Below, piece by piece: positions 1 to 8,495 of a stretch of 64,000 bases of DNA (position 1 is the first letter of the stretch; every line of letters begins with the position of its first letter). Source of the DNA: Bacillota bacterium (GTDB taxonomy: Bacteria > Bacillota > Clostridia > Acetivibrionales > JANLFN01). Under the pieces are notes generated by a model. That model did no database searches and was not told where the DNA came from. It saw only the letters and a program-made list of their open reading frames with translations. The position numbers and the translations under genes were made by a program. The stretch is taken from NCBI GenBank assembly GCA_023421675.1, contig JAEZTC010000013.1:1-64000 (forward strand). The letters are read 5' to 3'.

Positions 1-122
1 ACATTAGGCCGCATAGTGCCCTGGGTAATATGACACCATCTGAGTATGCAAAGATTTTGGGTCAGGAACTAGAACAAAAATTACCTGGACTAACTTTCAA
101 TGTGGCACAAAATTTGGGGTAA
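1..122 (+). pseudogene. IS3-family transposase (OrfB/integrase), C-terminal end only
   Basis: The window opens inside a reading frame that ends at a TAA at 120-122 and encodes 39 residues. The first residues, RPHSALGNMTPSEYA, match the conserved end of the DDE integrase core of IS3-type transposases (typically RPHSALGYLTP). Only the tail is visible, so an intact element could lie upstream of the window. I call it partial and cannot say whether it is broken. It converges on the small gene that ends three bases further on. Confidence 0.7.
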
Positions 123-124
123 GG

Positions 125-340
125 TCAGTTATTATCTGCTTCCAATTGTATTGCGTCATACATGGAAAACAAATATTCCTCTGTTTCCTTAATCATATGT
201 GCGCATGGTTTTATGTTCTTAGCATTGCTTTCTGCCCATTTTTCCAAACCTTCTCTGCCGCCTGATATAAAAACGCCAAAACCTACATTGGACGAACTGC
301 CGAGAATTATATCTCCGTTTTTGTGAGGGCTTTCAGTCAT
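125..340 (-). CDS. Small protein of unknown function (71 aa)
   Basis: I do not recognise this 71-residue protein. It has no signal peptide or membrane segment. It is rich in small residues near the N-terminus and more acidic towards the C-terminus. An AGGAG ribosome site lies eight bases before the ATG, which is the main reason to believe in it. Its stop is three bases from the end of the transposase fragment, so the insertion sequence may have landed against or clipped its 3' end. The real length could originally have been longer. Confidence 0.5.
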   Translation of the reverse strand: MTESPHKNGDIILGSSSNVGFGVFISGGREGLEKWAESNAKNIKPCAHMIKETEEYLFSMYDAIQLEADNN

Positions 341-432
341 ATTTCATTCTCCTGTAAATTAATTACTATTACTCGAATATATCATACTTCCATTATAAGG
401 GAAAGGGATAAACGATTTATTGAATAACGGAG

Positions 433-575
433 CTGTTGCACTAAGTAAACTTCTTGAATAAGTATCCTTCGGCTAACCCCCCATACCCCCCTGTTAGGGG
501 GGCACAAAAACATTAGGAAGTTGGCTCCCCTAACAGGGGAGCTGCCGTAGGCTGAGGGGTAATGCAGTGCAACAG
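433..575. repeat. MITE-like inverted-repeat element (about 143 bp)
   Basis: The stretch begins with CTGTTGCACT (433-442) and ends with its exact reverse complement AGTGCAACAG (566-575). Between them are two GC-rich, mutually complementary blocks with runs of C and G (about 472-500 and 525-560). The whole can fold as one long imperfect hairpin and contains no reading frame. That is the form of a miniature inverted-repeat element, or of a REP-like hairpin. It lies between two leftward genes, close to an IS3 fragment. Confidence 0.6.
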
Positions 576-585
576 TGCCTTTGAA

Positions 586-2529
586 TTATGTTGGTTCTCC
601 ATCCTCGATAACAATCGAGTTTCCATTCACATGTCGTTTACCCATAAGGTGTCGTGCCTTTCTGTTTGCAACAGTATCCAGTACAATGGACAGGTCATAA
701 TTGGGATAGTCGGGATATAATTGTTCCGCAGGCATATAAAGCTTTATGCGCTTGTAATTGATTAAGAACTTTTTACCCTGTACCTGTACACCGACATTTC
801 CTTTTGAATCTACAGGAGCAAAAACGATGCCAAGTCTGCCTGTTGATTTAATCCGTATACCATCACCCGGCTTATAGGTGCATAACACGGGGTTTGTTGA
901 AGCTTCCGGTGGCTTATCATTTTCCTGGGGCAGTTCAAAAAGCTCACTGTACCCGGCTTGTGTACTCAAGTTTTCTCGGATATCAGGTTTTATTGTATAA
1001 CTATTCCCATACGCAGCCAGGCGGGCACGCTCAATAATTGCTTTTGATAACCCGAGACGCTCTGCAATATGCAGAGCACAGCTTTCACCTGCTATTCCCA
1101 GCTCCAGCCTATAGAGGGGTTGAAGGCTGTCCCGGTCGAAAGCCATACGAGCGTTGCAAAAACCGGTGGTATTGGCGGCGAAGTCTTTAATTTCGGGATA
1201 ATGGGTTGTAGCAACCAGTAAACATCCACTATCCTTAAATGCTTCAAGGATAGCGATAGCCAACCCCATTCCTTCAGCCGGATCTGTGCCTGACCCCAGT
1301 TCGTCCAGAAGAACAAGCGACTTGTCATTAACATCCTTAAGTAAATTAATTATATTGGTCATGTGAGCAGAAAATGTGGATAAATTCTGTTCGATACTCT
1401 GTCCGTCTCCAATATCACATAAAACATTATTGTTCATGCAGAACAGGCTGCCATCGTCTGCAGGCACATGAAGTCCGCTTTGAGCCATAAGGGACAACAG
1501 TCCTACAGTTTTTAAAGCTACCGTTTTGCCGCCGGTGTTAGGACCTGTAATTACTACTGCTGAAATATCCTTGCCTACTGCGAATTTCAAAGGGACTGCA
1601 GTCTTAGGATCAAGCAGCGGGTGCCGGCCGTTATTGACTATTATATGCTTTTCCTGTGTAAGCTTTGATGGTTTGGCATTCATTCCAAGGCTTAGCTTTG
1701 CCTTTGCAAACATAAAGTCCAAGGTTTCCATTGCCTCAATATTTATTTTAATTACATGTGAATAATCCTCCACAAGTCCGGTCAATGTATATAAGATCCT
1801 GCGGATTTCATTTTCTTCCTCGATAAAAAGGTAGTTCAATTCTTCAACAGCCTTACTTACAGAGGATGGCTCAACAAATATAGTTGATCCTGTTTGTGAG
1901 GAGTCAACAGCCGAACCTTCAACCATACGCCTGAATTCTCTTTTAACAGGCAGGGTATATCTTCCGTTTCTTTGAATTGCATAGCCTTCCATAAACCATT
2001 CAGGGTGTGAACGCAGCAGTGAATCTAGCTTTTGTTTGACACGTTCTCTGGCAGCTTCTATTTGACGGCGTATGTTTCTGATTTCAGGTGTTGCACGGTC
2101 ATCAATCATGTCTCCATGTATACAGCGCAGAATTTCCTCTTCAAGTTCTTCGGCAGCGTCAATTGTTAGCTCGTATGAAGACAGAACAGGAGAAATACTA
2201 CTGCCCTTCTTGAGATATTGCTTTATTCGTCTGCAGGCTGCAAGAAAAAGTGCAACCGAAGAAAGCTGTTCAGGCAAAAGCATAGCATCCTTTCCAAGCA
2301 GCAACATGATTTTGTCCAAATCTTCCATTGCTGCGAGGGGAGGATTTCCGATTGTTTCTATAAGCCGTCTGGCTTCTGTTGTTTCATTACAGCCGCGTTC
2401 TGCTTCAGCAATGGTTTTATACGGTTTAAGGTTAAGTATTTTTTCTTTTGCATTACCTGATACAGCCGATTCCGCAAGCTTTTCCAATATCTTGTCAAAT
2501 TCCAAAAGAGTTATCATTTTATCTTTCAT
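586..2529 (-). CDS. MutS2-like DNA-binding ATPase lacking the Smr domain
   Basis: A 647-residue MutS-family protein of the MutS2 type. The N-terminal core and clamp helices precede the ATPase domain, with Walker A GPNTGGKT at about 329-336 and Walker B LVLLDELGSGTDP at about 405. MutS2 proteins bind branched DNA or stalled ribosomes and normally run to about 780 residues, with a KOW-like linker and a C-terminal Smr nuclease domain. Here a KOW-like segment is followed by a short basic tail and the stop, with no Smr domain. A nuclease function therefore should not be assumed. I chose the ATG at 2529, which follows GGAGG at good spacing; the TTG five codons earlier overlaps that site. The gene is preceded by a structured leader (2564-2762) that may control it. 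Confidence 0.85.
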   Translation of the reverse strand: MKDKMITLLEFDKILEKLAESAVSGNAKEKILNLKPYKTIAEAERGCNETTEARRLIETIGNPPLAAMEDLDKIMLLLGKDAMLLPEQLSSVALFLAACRRIKQYLKKGSSISPVLSSYELTIDAAEELEEEILRCIHGDMIDDRATPEIRNIRRQIEAARERVKQKLDSLLRSHPEWFMEGYAIQRNGRYTLPVKREFRRMVEGSAVDSSQTGSTIFVEPSSVSKAVEELNYLFIEEENEIRRILYTLTGLVEDYSHVIKINIEAMETLDFMFAKAKLSLGMNAKPSKLTQEKHIIVNNGRHPLLDPKTAVPLKFAVGKDISAVVITGPNTGGKTVALKTVGLLSLMAQSGLHVPADDGSLFCMNNNVLCDIGDGQSIEQNLSTFSAHMTNIINLLKDVNDKSLVLLDELGSGTDPAEGMGLAIAILEAFKDSGCLLVATTHYPEIKDFAANTTGFCNARMAFDRDSLQPLYRLELGIAGESCALHIAERLGLSKAIIERARLAAYGNSYTIKPDIRENLSTQAGYSELFELPQENDKPPEASTNPVLCTYKPGDGIRIKSTGRLGIVFAPVDSKGNVGVQVQGKKFLINYKRIKLYMPAEQLYPDYPNYDLSIVLDTVANRKARHLMGKRHVNGNSIVIEDGEPT

Positions 2530-2563
2530 AAGTAAAACCTCCAATAGTATATAAAATAGGTAT

Positions 2564-2599
2564 AAAAAAACCCACAGCGGATTAACCTCTGCGGGTTTT
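2564..2599 (-). terminator. Hairpin with U-tract in the leader of the MutS2-like gene (possible attenuator)
   Basis: Read leftwards, AAAACCCGCAG pairs with CTGTGGGTTTT (one mismatch) and is followed directly by a run of T. It lies 35 to 70 bases before the ATG of the MutS2-like gene, inside its leader. It could stop transcription before the gene rather than after one. Confidence 0.55.
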
Positions 2600-2636
2600 A
2601 AGACATATTACAATAATGTTCCCGAAAAATGGGTAC

Positions 2637-2661
2637 AAAAAAACACGATAACCATATCGTG
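2637..2661 (-). terminator. Second leader hairpin with U-tract
   Basis: Read leftwards, CACGATA and TATCGTG form a perfect 7-bp stem with a four-base loop, followed by seven Ts. This is a textbook intrinsic terminator with no gene end next to it. It sits 108 to 132 bases upstream of the MutS2-like start and in tandem with the hairpin at 2564-2599. Confidence 0.55.
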
Positions 2662-2703
2662 CTGCCTTTAATATATTTGCAGTCTGTAAGGTTAGAATCC
2701 GAT

Positions 2704-2762
2704 AGTAAAAGGCAAAGCAAACATAAAGACTTTAAGTCTTTACTTTTTAGCTACCTTTTACT
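2704..2762. other. Nested inverted repeat in the 2530-2966 intergenic region
   Basis: AGTAAAAGG (2704-2712) pairs with CCTTTTACT (2754-2762), and inside it lies the palindrome AAAGACTTTAAGTCTTT (2725-2741). With the two terminator-like hairpins it makes the 437-bp gap between the divergent genes unusually structured. I could not match it to a known riboswitch consensus. The T-box sequence (TGGNACC) is absent. Confidence 0.45.
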
Positions 2763-2966
2763 CAAATTATCAAATTATATTGATAAAACCTCTACAGACA
2801 AAACTCTCACACAAATCAAAACCTTTCGTTATTATATAAATATATTATTTCACATCCAGGGACTTTAGTCAATACACATAAGTATAAACTGACATACAAT
2901 TGTCATGTTTATTTAGTATAATGTTGTTAAAGGCAATTATTCATTTATTTTTATAAGGTGGAGAAT

Positions 2967-3875
2967 ATGATTGATTCATTAAGGCAAGAGGCACTTAATC
3001 ACGGAGACCGTCTGGCAATTCTGTCAGTAAAGCGGTTGAAGGAGATTAAAAAATACATTGATGAATTTCGTAATGGGGAAGAACTGAATTCGTTCCAAAA
3101 TTGGATTGTTGATAATATTTATAATTTTCAAATCCCGGAGTGTGGCTTTGAAATAAAGTCAATTATTGTCGTTGCCATTCCTCATCCTGCTTATGCGATT
3201 GTTGAATTTATAAGGGACGGTAAAAAATATAACTTCAAAAACCTTTATATGTCTGATTTTGGTAAGAGTGAGAAGTATCTTAAAGACTTCATTTTAAAAA
3301 ATAGCTATCATATCCAACCTGCTACCAAGCTGCCTCTTAAAAGACTGGCAGTGCACAGCGGACTAGCTGTTTACGGCAGGAACAATATATGCTATGTGGA
3401 TGAAATGGGCAGTTTCATATCCTTTGCAGCCTTTTATTCGGATATTCCGTGTTATACTGATGATTGGACAGAAATGAAAAAGGCCGATATATGCTCTGAT
3501 TGCCGTATCTGTTTCAACAATTGCCCTACAGCTGCAATAAGAGAAAATAGATTCCTTATAAATAATGAAAGATGTCTATCATTCATTAACGAAGGCGGTG
3601 GAGATTTTCCCGAGTGGCTGCCGGCATCTGTACATCATTGCGTGTATGATTGCCTTAAATGCCAAGTTAGCTGTCCCATGAACAGGGAATATATTAATAA
3701 CATTGATAACTCCATTAAATTTGACAAAGAAGAAACAGAAATGCTTTTGAAAGGAATCCCTTTTGAAGAGCTCCCGCCGGAACTTAAGCGGAAATCGATG
3801 ATATTAGGCTTTAATCAATGGCCGGATGCTATTCCAAGAAACCTCAAGATGTTATTTGATTTGAGTGATGCGTAA
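2967..3875 (+). CDS. QueG-like 4Fe-4S double-cluster protein
   Basis: A 302-residue cytosolic iron-sulfur protein of the epoxyqueuosine-reductase-like family. Two ferredoxin-type cluster motifs are visible: CSDCRICFNNCP at about 176-187 and CVYDCLKCQVSCP at about 225-237. Ahead of the clusters is a stretch (RLAVHSGLAVYGRNN) resembling the cobalamin-domain region of QueG. True QueG carries out the last step of queuosine synthesis with a corrinoid. This protein is shorter and has no HEAT-repeat tail, so it may be a paralogue with another substrate. The ATG at 2967 is preferred because AAGGTGGAG lies just before it; the GTG at 2958 sits inside that site. It is a single gene followed by its own terminator. 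Confidence 0.75.
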   Translation: MIDSLRQEALNHGDRLAILSVKRLKEIKKYIDEFRNGEELNSFQNWIVDNIYNFQIPECGFEIKSIIVVAIPHPAYAIVEFIRDGKKYNFKNLYMSDFGKSEKYLKDFILKNSYHIQPATKLPLKRLAVHSGLAVYGRNNICYVDEMGSFISFAAFYSDIPCYTDDWTEMKKADICSDCRICFNNCPTAAIRENRFLINNERCLSFINEGGGDFPEWLPASVHHCVYDCLKCQVSCPMNREYINNIDNSIKFDKEETEMLLKGIPFEELPPELKRKSMILGFNQWPDAIPRNLKMLFDLSDA

Positions 3876-3900
3876 TATGATATAAGATATCAGTTATTTT

Positions 3901-3932
3901 AAAAGACAGGCAATTCGGGCTTGTCTTTTTTA
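3901..3932 (+). terminator. Intrinsic terminator after the QueG-like gene
   Basis: AAAAGACAGGC pairs with GCTTGTCTTTT (one wobble) around a seven-base loop and runs into Ts. It starts 25 bases after the stop codon. Confidence 0.8.
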
Positions 3933-4071
3933 ATGCCATGAAGAAAGCTTTTACCTCAAAGGATTTGTTTTATTTGTAGTTTTTTGGCAAAAGCACGCAA
4001 ATTGTTTAGAATATTGTAGAAATATGGGAGATGGTGTATAATCATTCTATTGTCTTATTAGGAGGTTGCTA

Positions 4072-5802
4072 ATGTTAAAGAATTTAAAGATTAAGTACAA
4101 ACTGTTTATTTTGCTTGCAGTGTTTGTTATTGGATTTATTGTGTTTGGTGGCTTAGCCTATAAAACGATTACAGACAACAAGTTTGATGGTAAAAACTAT
4201 TATGAGATTTCTTTAAGAAAGGACCTGGTTGCAGATATTCTTCCGCCGCCGGAATACATTATTGAAACTCACCTCACAACATATGAGATGCTAAATGAAA
4301 CTAACTCGGAAAACATTAAGAAAATGTCCGAATACATAAATGGTCTCAAAAGTGAGTATGATAAGCGCCACGATTATTGGGTGAAAAACCTGCCTGAAGG
4401 CGATATGAGAAAAGCAATGGTTGAGGATTCATATAAATATGCAGACGAATATTTCAAAACTTTAAGCAATGAATTTATTCCTGTAGTAGAAAGTGGAAAT
4501 AAAGATAAAGCAAAAGATATTTTGGATACTAAACTCAATCCGCTTTACTCAGAACATAGAAAATATATAGATAGTGTAGTTGAATTTGCGAATAAGCAAA
4601 CTATAGAAATAGAAAAGCAAGCCAGGGAATCCTATGATAAGGATATTATTTATATGATTGTTGTGGCATTGGCAATACTACTAGTCTCAGTAGCGATATG
4701 CTTAATAATTATAAGAATAATAACAAAGCCGTTGAATGCTTTGAAAAAGCACTTGAAAACAGTTTCAACCGGTGATTTCAGAATTAGTATTCCGGCAAAG
4801 TTCCTGAGTTCCAAGGATGAGTTGGGAGATATAGCTAAAGCAGCAGACCAGATGCAGAATTCTATAAAAGATATTATTGGTTCAGTGGTACTGGAGGCTG
4901 GCAAGGTTAACTCATCAATAGAGAATTCAAGTAACCACATATCGCATCTTAATACAGATTTGACTGAGACCTCGGCAACTGTACAGGAGGTTTCAGCAGG
5001 AATTGAAGAGACGTCAGCTTCTACCGAGGAGCTTACTTCCACAATAAGCGAGATTGAGAAGGCAGTTGAAACGATAACTGAAAAAGCCCAGGATGGTGCA
5101 ATGTCTTCTAATGAAATAAGCAGAAAGGCTATTGAACTTAAGGATAATGCAAATGCATCACAGACAAATGCCCTTGAAATACGTTCAAACATAAGTAAAT
5201 CAATGCTTGAGGCAATAGAAAGATCACGTGAAGTAGAAAGAATAAAGGAATTGTCAGAAGCAATCCTTCAAATATCTTCACAGACAAATCTTCTTGCATT
5301 GAATGCAGCAATTGAAGCGGCAAGGGCGGGAGAAGCCGGAAAAGGATTTTCAGTGGTTGCAGAGGAAATACGAAAACTTGCAGAAGACTCAAAGAATACT
5401 GTTAATGAGATACAAAGCATGGTTAATGTTGTATTTGAGGCTGTCAACAGCCTAGCTGATACTTCCAAGAAGACACTTGAGTTTATTGATGCTGAGGTAG
5501 TCAAGGGGTATTCTGAGCTGGTTCAGACAGGTGAAAACTATGAAAAGGATTCAGTATTCATAGAGGAACTTGTAACTGATCTGAGTGCAACAACCCAGCA
5601 ACTTCTAGCTTCGGTTAAAACAGTATCCAATGTAATGAACAGTATTGCACAGGCAAGCACTGAAGGGTCTGCTGCTACAACTGATATAGCTGAAAGAGTT
5701 TCGCGGATAGTAGATAAATCGGGTGAGGTTAAGAAGGAAACCGAAAGCATAGGCACCAGTGCTAGTAAACTCAAAGAACTGGTATCAAAATTTAAGGTAT
5801 AG
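4072..5802 (+). CDS. Methyl-accepting chemotaxis protein (helical sensor domain)
   Basis: A 576-residue transmembrane chemoreceptor. The first membrane segment (about 10-30) is followed by a roughly 155-residue outside domain that looks all-helical, like a four-helix-bundle sensor. Then come the second membrane segment (about 190-213), a HAMP linker (TKPLNALKKHL to DQM) and the long cytoplasmic coiled-coil. The signalling tip is clear (EILQISSQTNLLALNAAIEA, then ARAGEAGKGFSVVAEEIRKLAEDS), where CheW and CheA dock. The ligand cannot be read from sequence. The ATG at 4072 follows AGGAGG at seven bases. It is monocistronic, without chemotaxis partners nearby, and shares tip and tail layout with the receptor at 41302. 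Confidence 0.92.
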   Translation: MLKNLKIKYKLFILLAVFVIGFIVFGGLAYKTITDNKFDGKNYYEISLRKDLVADILPPPEYIIETHLTTYEMLNETNSENIKKMSEYINGLKSEYDKRHDYWVKNLPEGDMRKAMVEDSYKYADEYFKTLSNEFIPVVESGNKDKAKDILDTKLNPLYSEHRKYIDSVVEFANKQTIEIEKQARESYDKDIIYMIVVALAILLVSVAICLIIIRIITKPLNALKKHLKTVSTGDFRISIPAKFLSSKDELGDIAKAADQMQNSIKDIIGSVVLEAGKVNSSIENSSNHISHLNTDLTETSATVQEVSAGIEETSASTEELTSTISEIEKAVETITEKAQDGAMSSNEISRKAIELKDNANASQTNALEIRSNISKSMLEAIERSREVERIKELSEAILQISSQTNLLALNAAIEAARAGEAGKGFSVVAEEIRKLAEDSKNTVNEIQSMVNVVFEAVNSLADTSKKTLEFIDAEVVKGYSELVQTGENYEKDSVFIEELVTDLSATTQQLLASVKTVSNVMNSIAQASTEGSAATTDIAERVSRIVDKSGEVKKETESIGTSASKLKELVSKFKV

Positions 5803-5813
5803 GTTATAAACTT

Positions 5814-5853
5814 AAAAGGTCTTTTGTGTGTTTTTTATCACAGAAGACCTTTT
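5814..5853. terminator. Bidirectional terminator between convergent genes
   Basis: AAAAGGTCTT (5814-5823) pairs with AAGACCTTTT (5844-5853), extended by TTGTG/CACAG. It serves the chemoreceptor on the left and the leftward unknown gene on the right. Confidence 0.75.
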
Positions 5854-5859
5854 GTTCAT

Positions 5860-6468
5860 TCATTTTAATTTACTGTTTTGTTTAGAAAACATGTCCAATA
5901 TGCTTAACCCTTTGTCATACTGTATTATATCATTGCACTTAAATAATAGATCCATAACCCGTTTACTCATATCAACCCAATTTAATTTTTCATTCTGAAA
6001 TAAATCAAGCGCACTAAGGCTCCCTGTGTCGGAATTGATATATCCATTATGGTTTGCCATATCTTCATAGGTACGTAATGTGCTGAATGTGCCGAAGGTG
6101 CTGTTATCACCAATTCCTATGTCATCGGCATAAGAGCATAGTGCAAACATTTCCAGCCTTGATGCATTACTTGGGTCTATTTCATTAACGTTGATATTAT
6201 AAGAAACTGTTTTTCCACCATAATTTGTTTCTACATAAATGATTGGATTATTACTGGTTGAACAGCTTGCATATTTTGCTTTCATTCCCCAAAAAACATT
6301 AGCTCCTGGTTCCTTAATCATAGAAATACCTAGCACATTACCATCTTCCTGCTTTTCTACCTGTTTGGATGCTGCAGACATAACTCCCATAAAGTCACTG
6401 CCTTGTGCTTTACCGGATTTACTACTTACAAATGGTCCATACTGACTACTTATATCAGATATTCTCAT
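5860..6468 (-). CDS. Protein of unknown function (202 aa)
   Basis: I do not recognise this protein. From the ATG at 6468 (GGGGG eight bases before it) it reads 202 residues. It opens MRISDISSQYG, with no signal peptide or membrane segment and a rather polar, Asn/Ser-rich composition. A central part (YGGKTVSYNINVNEIDPSNA) looks like beta strands. The short N-terminal MRIS-type motif followed by a Ser/Gly linker is seen in clostridial proteins near flagellar and motility genes. The only support for such a link here is the neighbouring chemoreceptor, so I give no function. It is a single gene ending at the shared terminator. Confidence 0.7.
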   Translation of the reverse strand: MRISDISSQYGPFVSSKSGKAQGSDFMGVMSAASKQVEKQEDGNVLGISMIKEPGANVFWGMKAKYASCSTSNNPIIYVETNYGGKTVSYNINVNEIDPSNASRLEMFALCSYADDIGIGDNSTFGTFSTLRTYEDMANHNGYINSDTGSLSALDLFQNEKLNWVDMSKRVMDLLFKCNDIIQYDKGLSILDMFSKQNSKLK

Positions 6469-6798
6469 TGCTTCAACCCCCAACTTATTTAATTACTCAG
6501 GGAAACAGTATAAATGTTAAAACATTACCATTATATATATCGTAAAAAAACAGGTAAGCATTAAGTGGGTGCAAAGGATATTTTTGTTTACATTCTTCTA
6601 TCCTGATATTTGTAATTTAAAATATTATTAGTAAGCATATTGGCACCTTTAGACCCCTAAGAATGAACAGGTTAATAAATTATTAATTTGGATGTAAATA
6701 ACGATTAATAGCTTTTATAAAATCAACCGCTCAAATCAACCTTATGGTTGATTCTTTTATTGTGATAATACCTTAGTATGATATTGGGAGATGATTAT
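6469..6798. other. 330-bp divergent intergenic region with a dyad
   Basis: AT-rich, with no reading frame of note. The only structure is AATCAACC-TTAT-GGTTGATT (about 6736-6756), with another AATCAACC just upstream. It lies about 45 bases before the ABC exporter start, where an operator for the exporter regulator would be expected. It could also be a weak terminator, as some Ts follow. Confidence 0.4.
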
Positions 6799-7737
6799 AT
6801 GGAAAATTTGATGACAGTCAATAATTTGACAAAGAGCTTCAAAGATAAGCAAGTCCTAAAAGAGGTAAGTTTTGAAGTACATAAAGGAGAGGTACTTTGT
6901 ATACTGGGCCCAAATGGTGCGGGGAAAAGTACAACTATCAATATTCTTACAGCAGCGCTGGGAAGCGATAACGGAGAAGTTTATTTTAAAGGCAAAAAAA
7001 TCGGCAAGCATTTACGCGATTACAAGCAGGTACTGGGTATTGTACCGCAGGAAATAGCACTTTATGAAGAATTAAGCGCTGAAAAAAATCTCAGCTTTTT
7101 CGCTTCACTTTACGGACTTCATGGGAACAAGCTTAAGGAAGCAGTGAACGAAGCGCTTGTATTTGCTGGCCTTGATGACCGTAGATATGATAAGGTTAAA
7201 ACATTTTCAGGGGGTATGAAGAGACGCCTCAACATCGCTTGCGCCATAGCACATCATCCAGAGTTGGTTATTATGGATGAACCAACGGTTGGAATCGATC
7301 CTCAGAGCCGAAATCATATTCTCGATTCTATACGACAGCTTCGCGAAAGTGGGATGACGGTGATTTACACTACTCATTATATGGAAGAGGTTGAGGCAAT
7401 TTCGTCTCGAATCATTATTATGGACAATGGAGCTATAATAGCCCAGGGAACAAAGGAAACTCTTAAAGAAGATATTGCGAACGAAAAGCGGTATACCATA
7501 GAAATTGAGGAAAATGGAAAGATAACCGACAGTGAGTTCTTTGCTGTAGAAGGAGTAAAATCAGTAGAAATAAATGGGAATGTCATTAAAATTACTTCGC
7601 TCAAGGGAATAGAAAACCTTGACCGTATAATTGCCTTACTGAGCAACCGCGGAGAGAAAATATTAAATATCACAAGTGAGACTGCAAGCCTTGAAATGGT
7701 CTTTTTGAAGCTGACAGGCCGCAAACTGCGTGATTAA
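6799..7737 (+). CDS. ABC-2 type exporter, ATP-binding subunit
   Basis: A 312-residue ABC ATPase of the drug/antibiotic-export (CcmA-like) group. Visible motifs are Walker A GPNGAGKST (about 37-45), signature SGGMKRRL, Walker B LVIMDEP and the switch histidine in TTHYMEE. About 90 C-terminal residues follow, as in multidrug or lantibiotic exporters. It should power the two membrane subunits encoded next (7755 and 8492). The ATG at 6799 is chosen because GGGAG lies eight bases before it. The three genes are tightly packed and followed by a MalT-like regulator. The substrate is unknown; a toxic small molecule or peptide is an inference. Confidence 0.88.
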   Translation: MENLMTVNNLTKSFKDKQVLKEVSFEVHKGEVLCILGPNGAGKSTTINILTAALGSDNGEVYFKGKKIGKHLRDYKQVLGIVPQEIALYEELSAEKNLSFFASLYGLHGNKLKEAVNEALVFAGLDDRRYDKVKTFSGGMKRRLNIACAIAHHPELVIMDEPTVGIDPQSRNHILDSIRQLRESGMTVIYTTHYMEEVEAISSRIIIMDNGAIIAQGTKETLKEDIANEKRYTIEIEENGKITDSEFFAVEGVKSVEINGNVIKITSLKGIENLDRIIALLSNRGEKILNITSETASLEMVFLKLTGRKLRD

Positions 7738-7754
7738 GCGAGGAGGTAATGAAA

Positions 7755-8495
7755 ATGCGCCGTTTTTCAACAATTTTTAAGATGGATATGGTCAATCTTT
7801 TCAAAAATCCTGTTCTTGTAGGCTATAATACTGTATTTGCCGCACTTTTAATTTTAATCATGGGATTTTTGTCCAGCGGCAGCTATGCCAACAGTAAAGA
7901 TGCTTATCAATATTATACTGTTACGCTGCTTATATATGGGATACTTAGCGGAGCGATGACAGCGTCAAACTGCTTCATGGAACGTGATATAAAGCGGCCT
8001 AATCTGCGGATAATACATTCGCCGGTAGGAAGCTTCCCAATATATTTTTCCAAGATTCTGTCATCCTTTATTTTTGATTACGTTCTCCACCTTTTGATTA
8101 TTGCAGTTTTATGTCCACTGCTCAATGTTAGCTTGGGCAGCCAGCCTTTATTCTTTATACTGCTGATGGTGCCTGTAGAGTTTATGGCAGCTGCGTTAGG
8201 AATCTTTTTCTGCTGCATTTTTCATAGTGAAGAAGCTACAAGTACACTGTTAAGTACAGTGGTAAGCCTCATGTGTGTTTTGGGCGGAACATTTTTCTCA
8301 CTGGACGGAATGGGTAGTGTAATGGCATTTGTGTCACGTTTATCTCCAGCAAAATGGCTCAACGATGCATTCTTTGCTATTTCCTTTGATAACAGCCTTA
8401 GACTTTTCTGGCCGGTATTTATTGGAACGTCTGTTATTTCAGGTCTGCTGGTACTGGGCTGTAAAAAGTGTTTCAGAACGGAGGACTATATATGA
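7755..8495 (+). CDS. ABC-2 type exporter, permease subunit 1
   Basis: A 246-residue integral membrane protein with about six hydrophobic segments and the ABC2-permease fold (a long first helix, then paired helices and a re-entrant stretch near VSLMCVLGGTFF). The second ATG (7755) is eight bases from GGAGG and is preferred to the one at 7749. It begins 17 bases after the ATPase and overlaps the next gene by four bases (ATGA), so the two permeases are translationally coupled. Together they would form the heterodimeric pore. Confidence 0.82.
   Translation: MRRFSTIFKMDMVNLFKNPVLVGYNTVFAALLILIMGFLSSGSYANSKDAYQYYTVTLLIYGILSGAMTASNCFMERDIKRPNLRIIHSPVGSFPIYFSKILSSFIFDYVLHLLIIAVLCPLLNVSLGSQPLFFILLMVPVEFMAAALGIFFCCIFHSEEATSTLLSTVVSLMCVLGGTFFSLDGMGSVMAFVSRLSPAKWLNDAFFAISFDNSLRLFWPVFIGTSVISGLLVLGCKKCFRTEDYI

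Noticed and set aside
2545..2860. T-box or other known riboswitch upstream of the MutS2-like gene
   Set aside because: The T-box antiterminator sequence and the cores of SAM, lysine, c-di-GMP and purine classes were looked for by eye and not found.
4650..5504. Long open frames antisense to the chemoreceptor
   Set aside because: They have no ribosome sites and exist because of the codon bias of the repetitive coiled-coil gene on the other strand.
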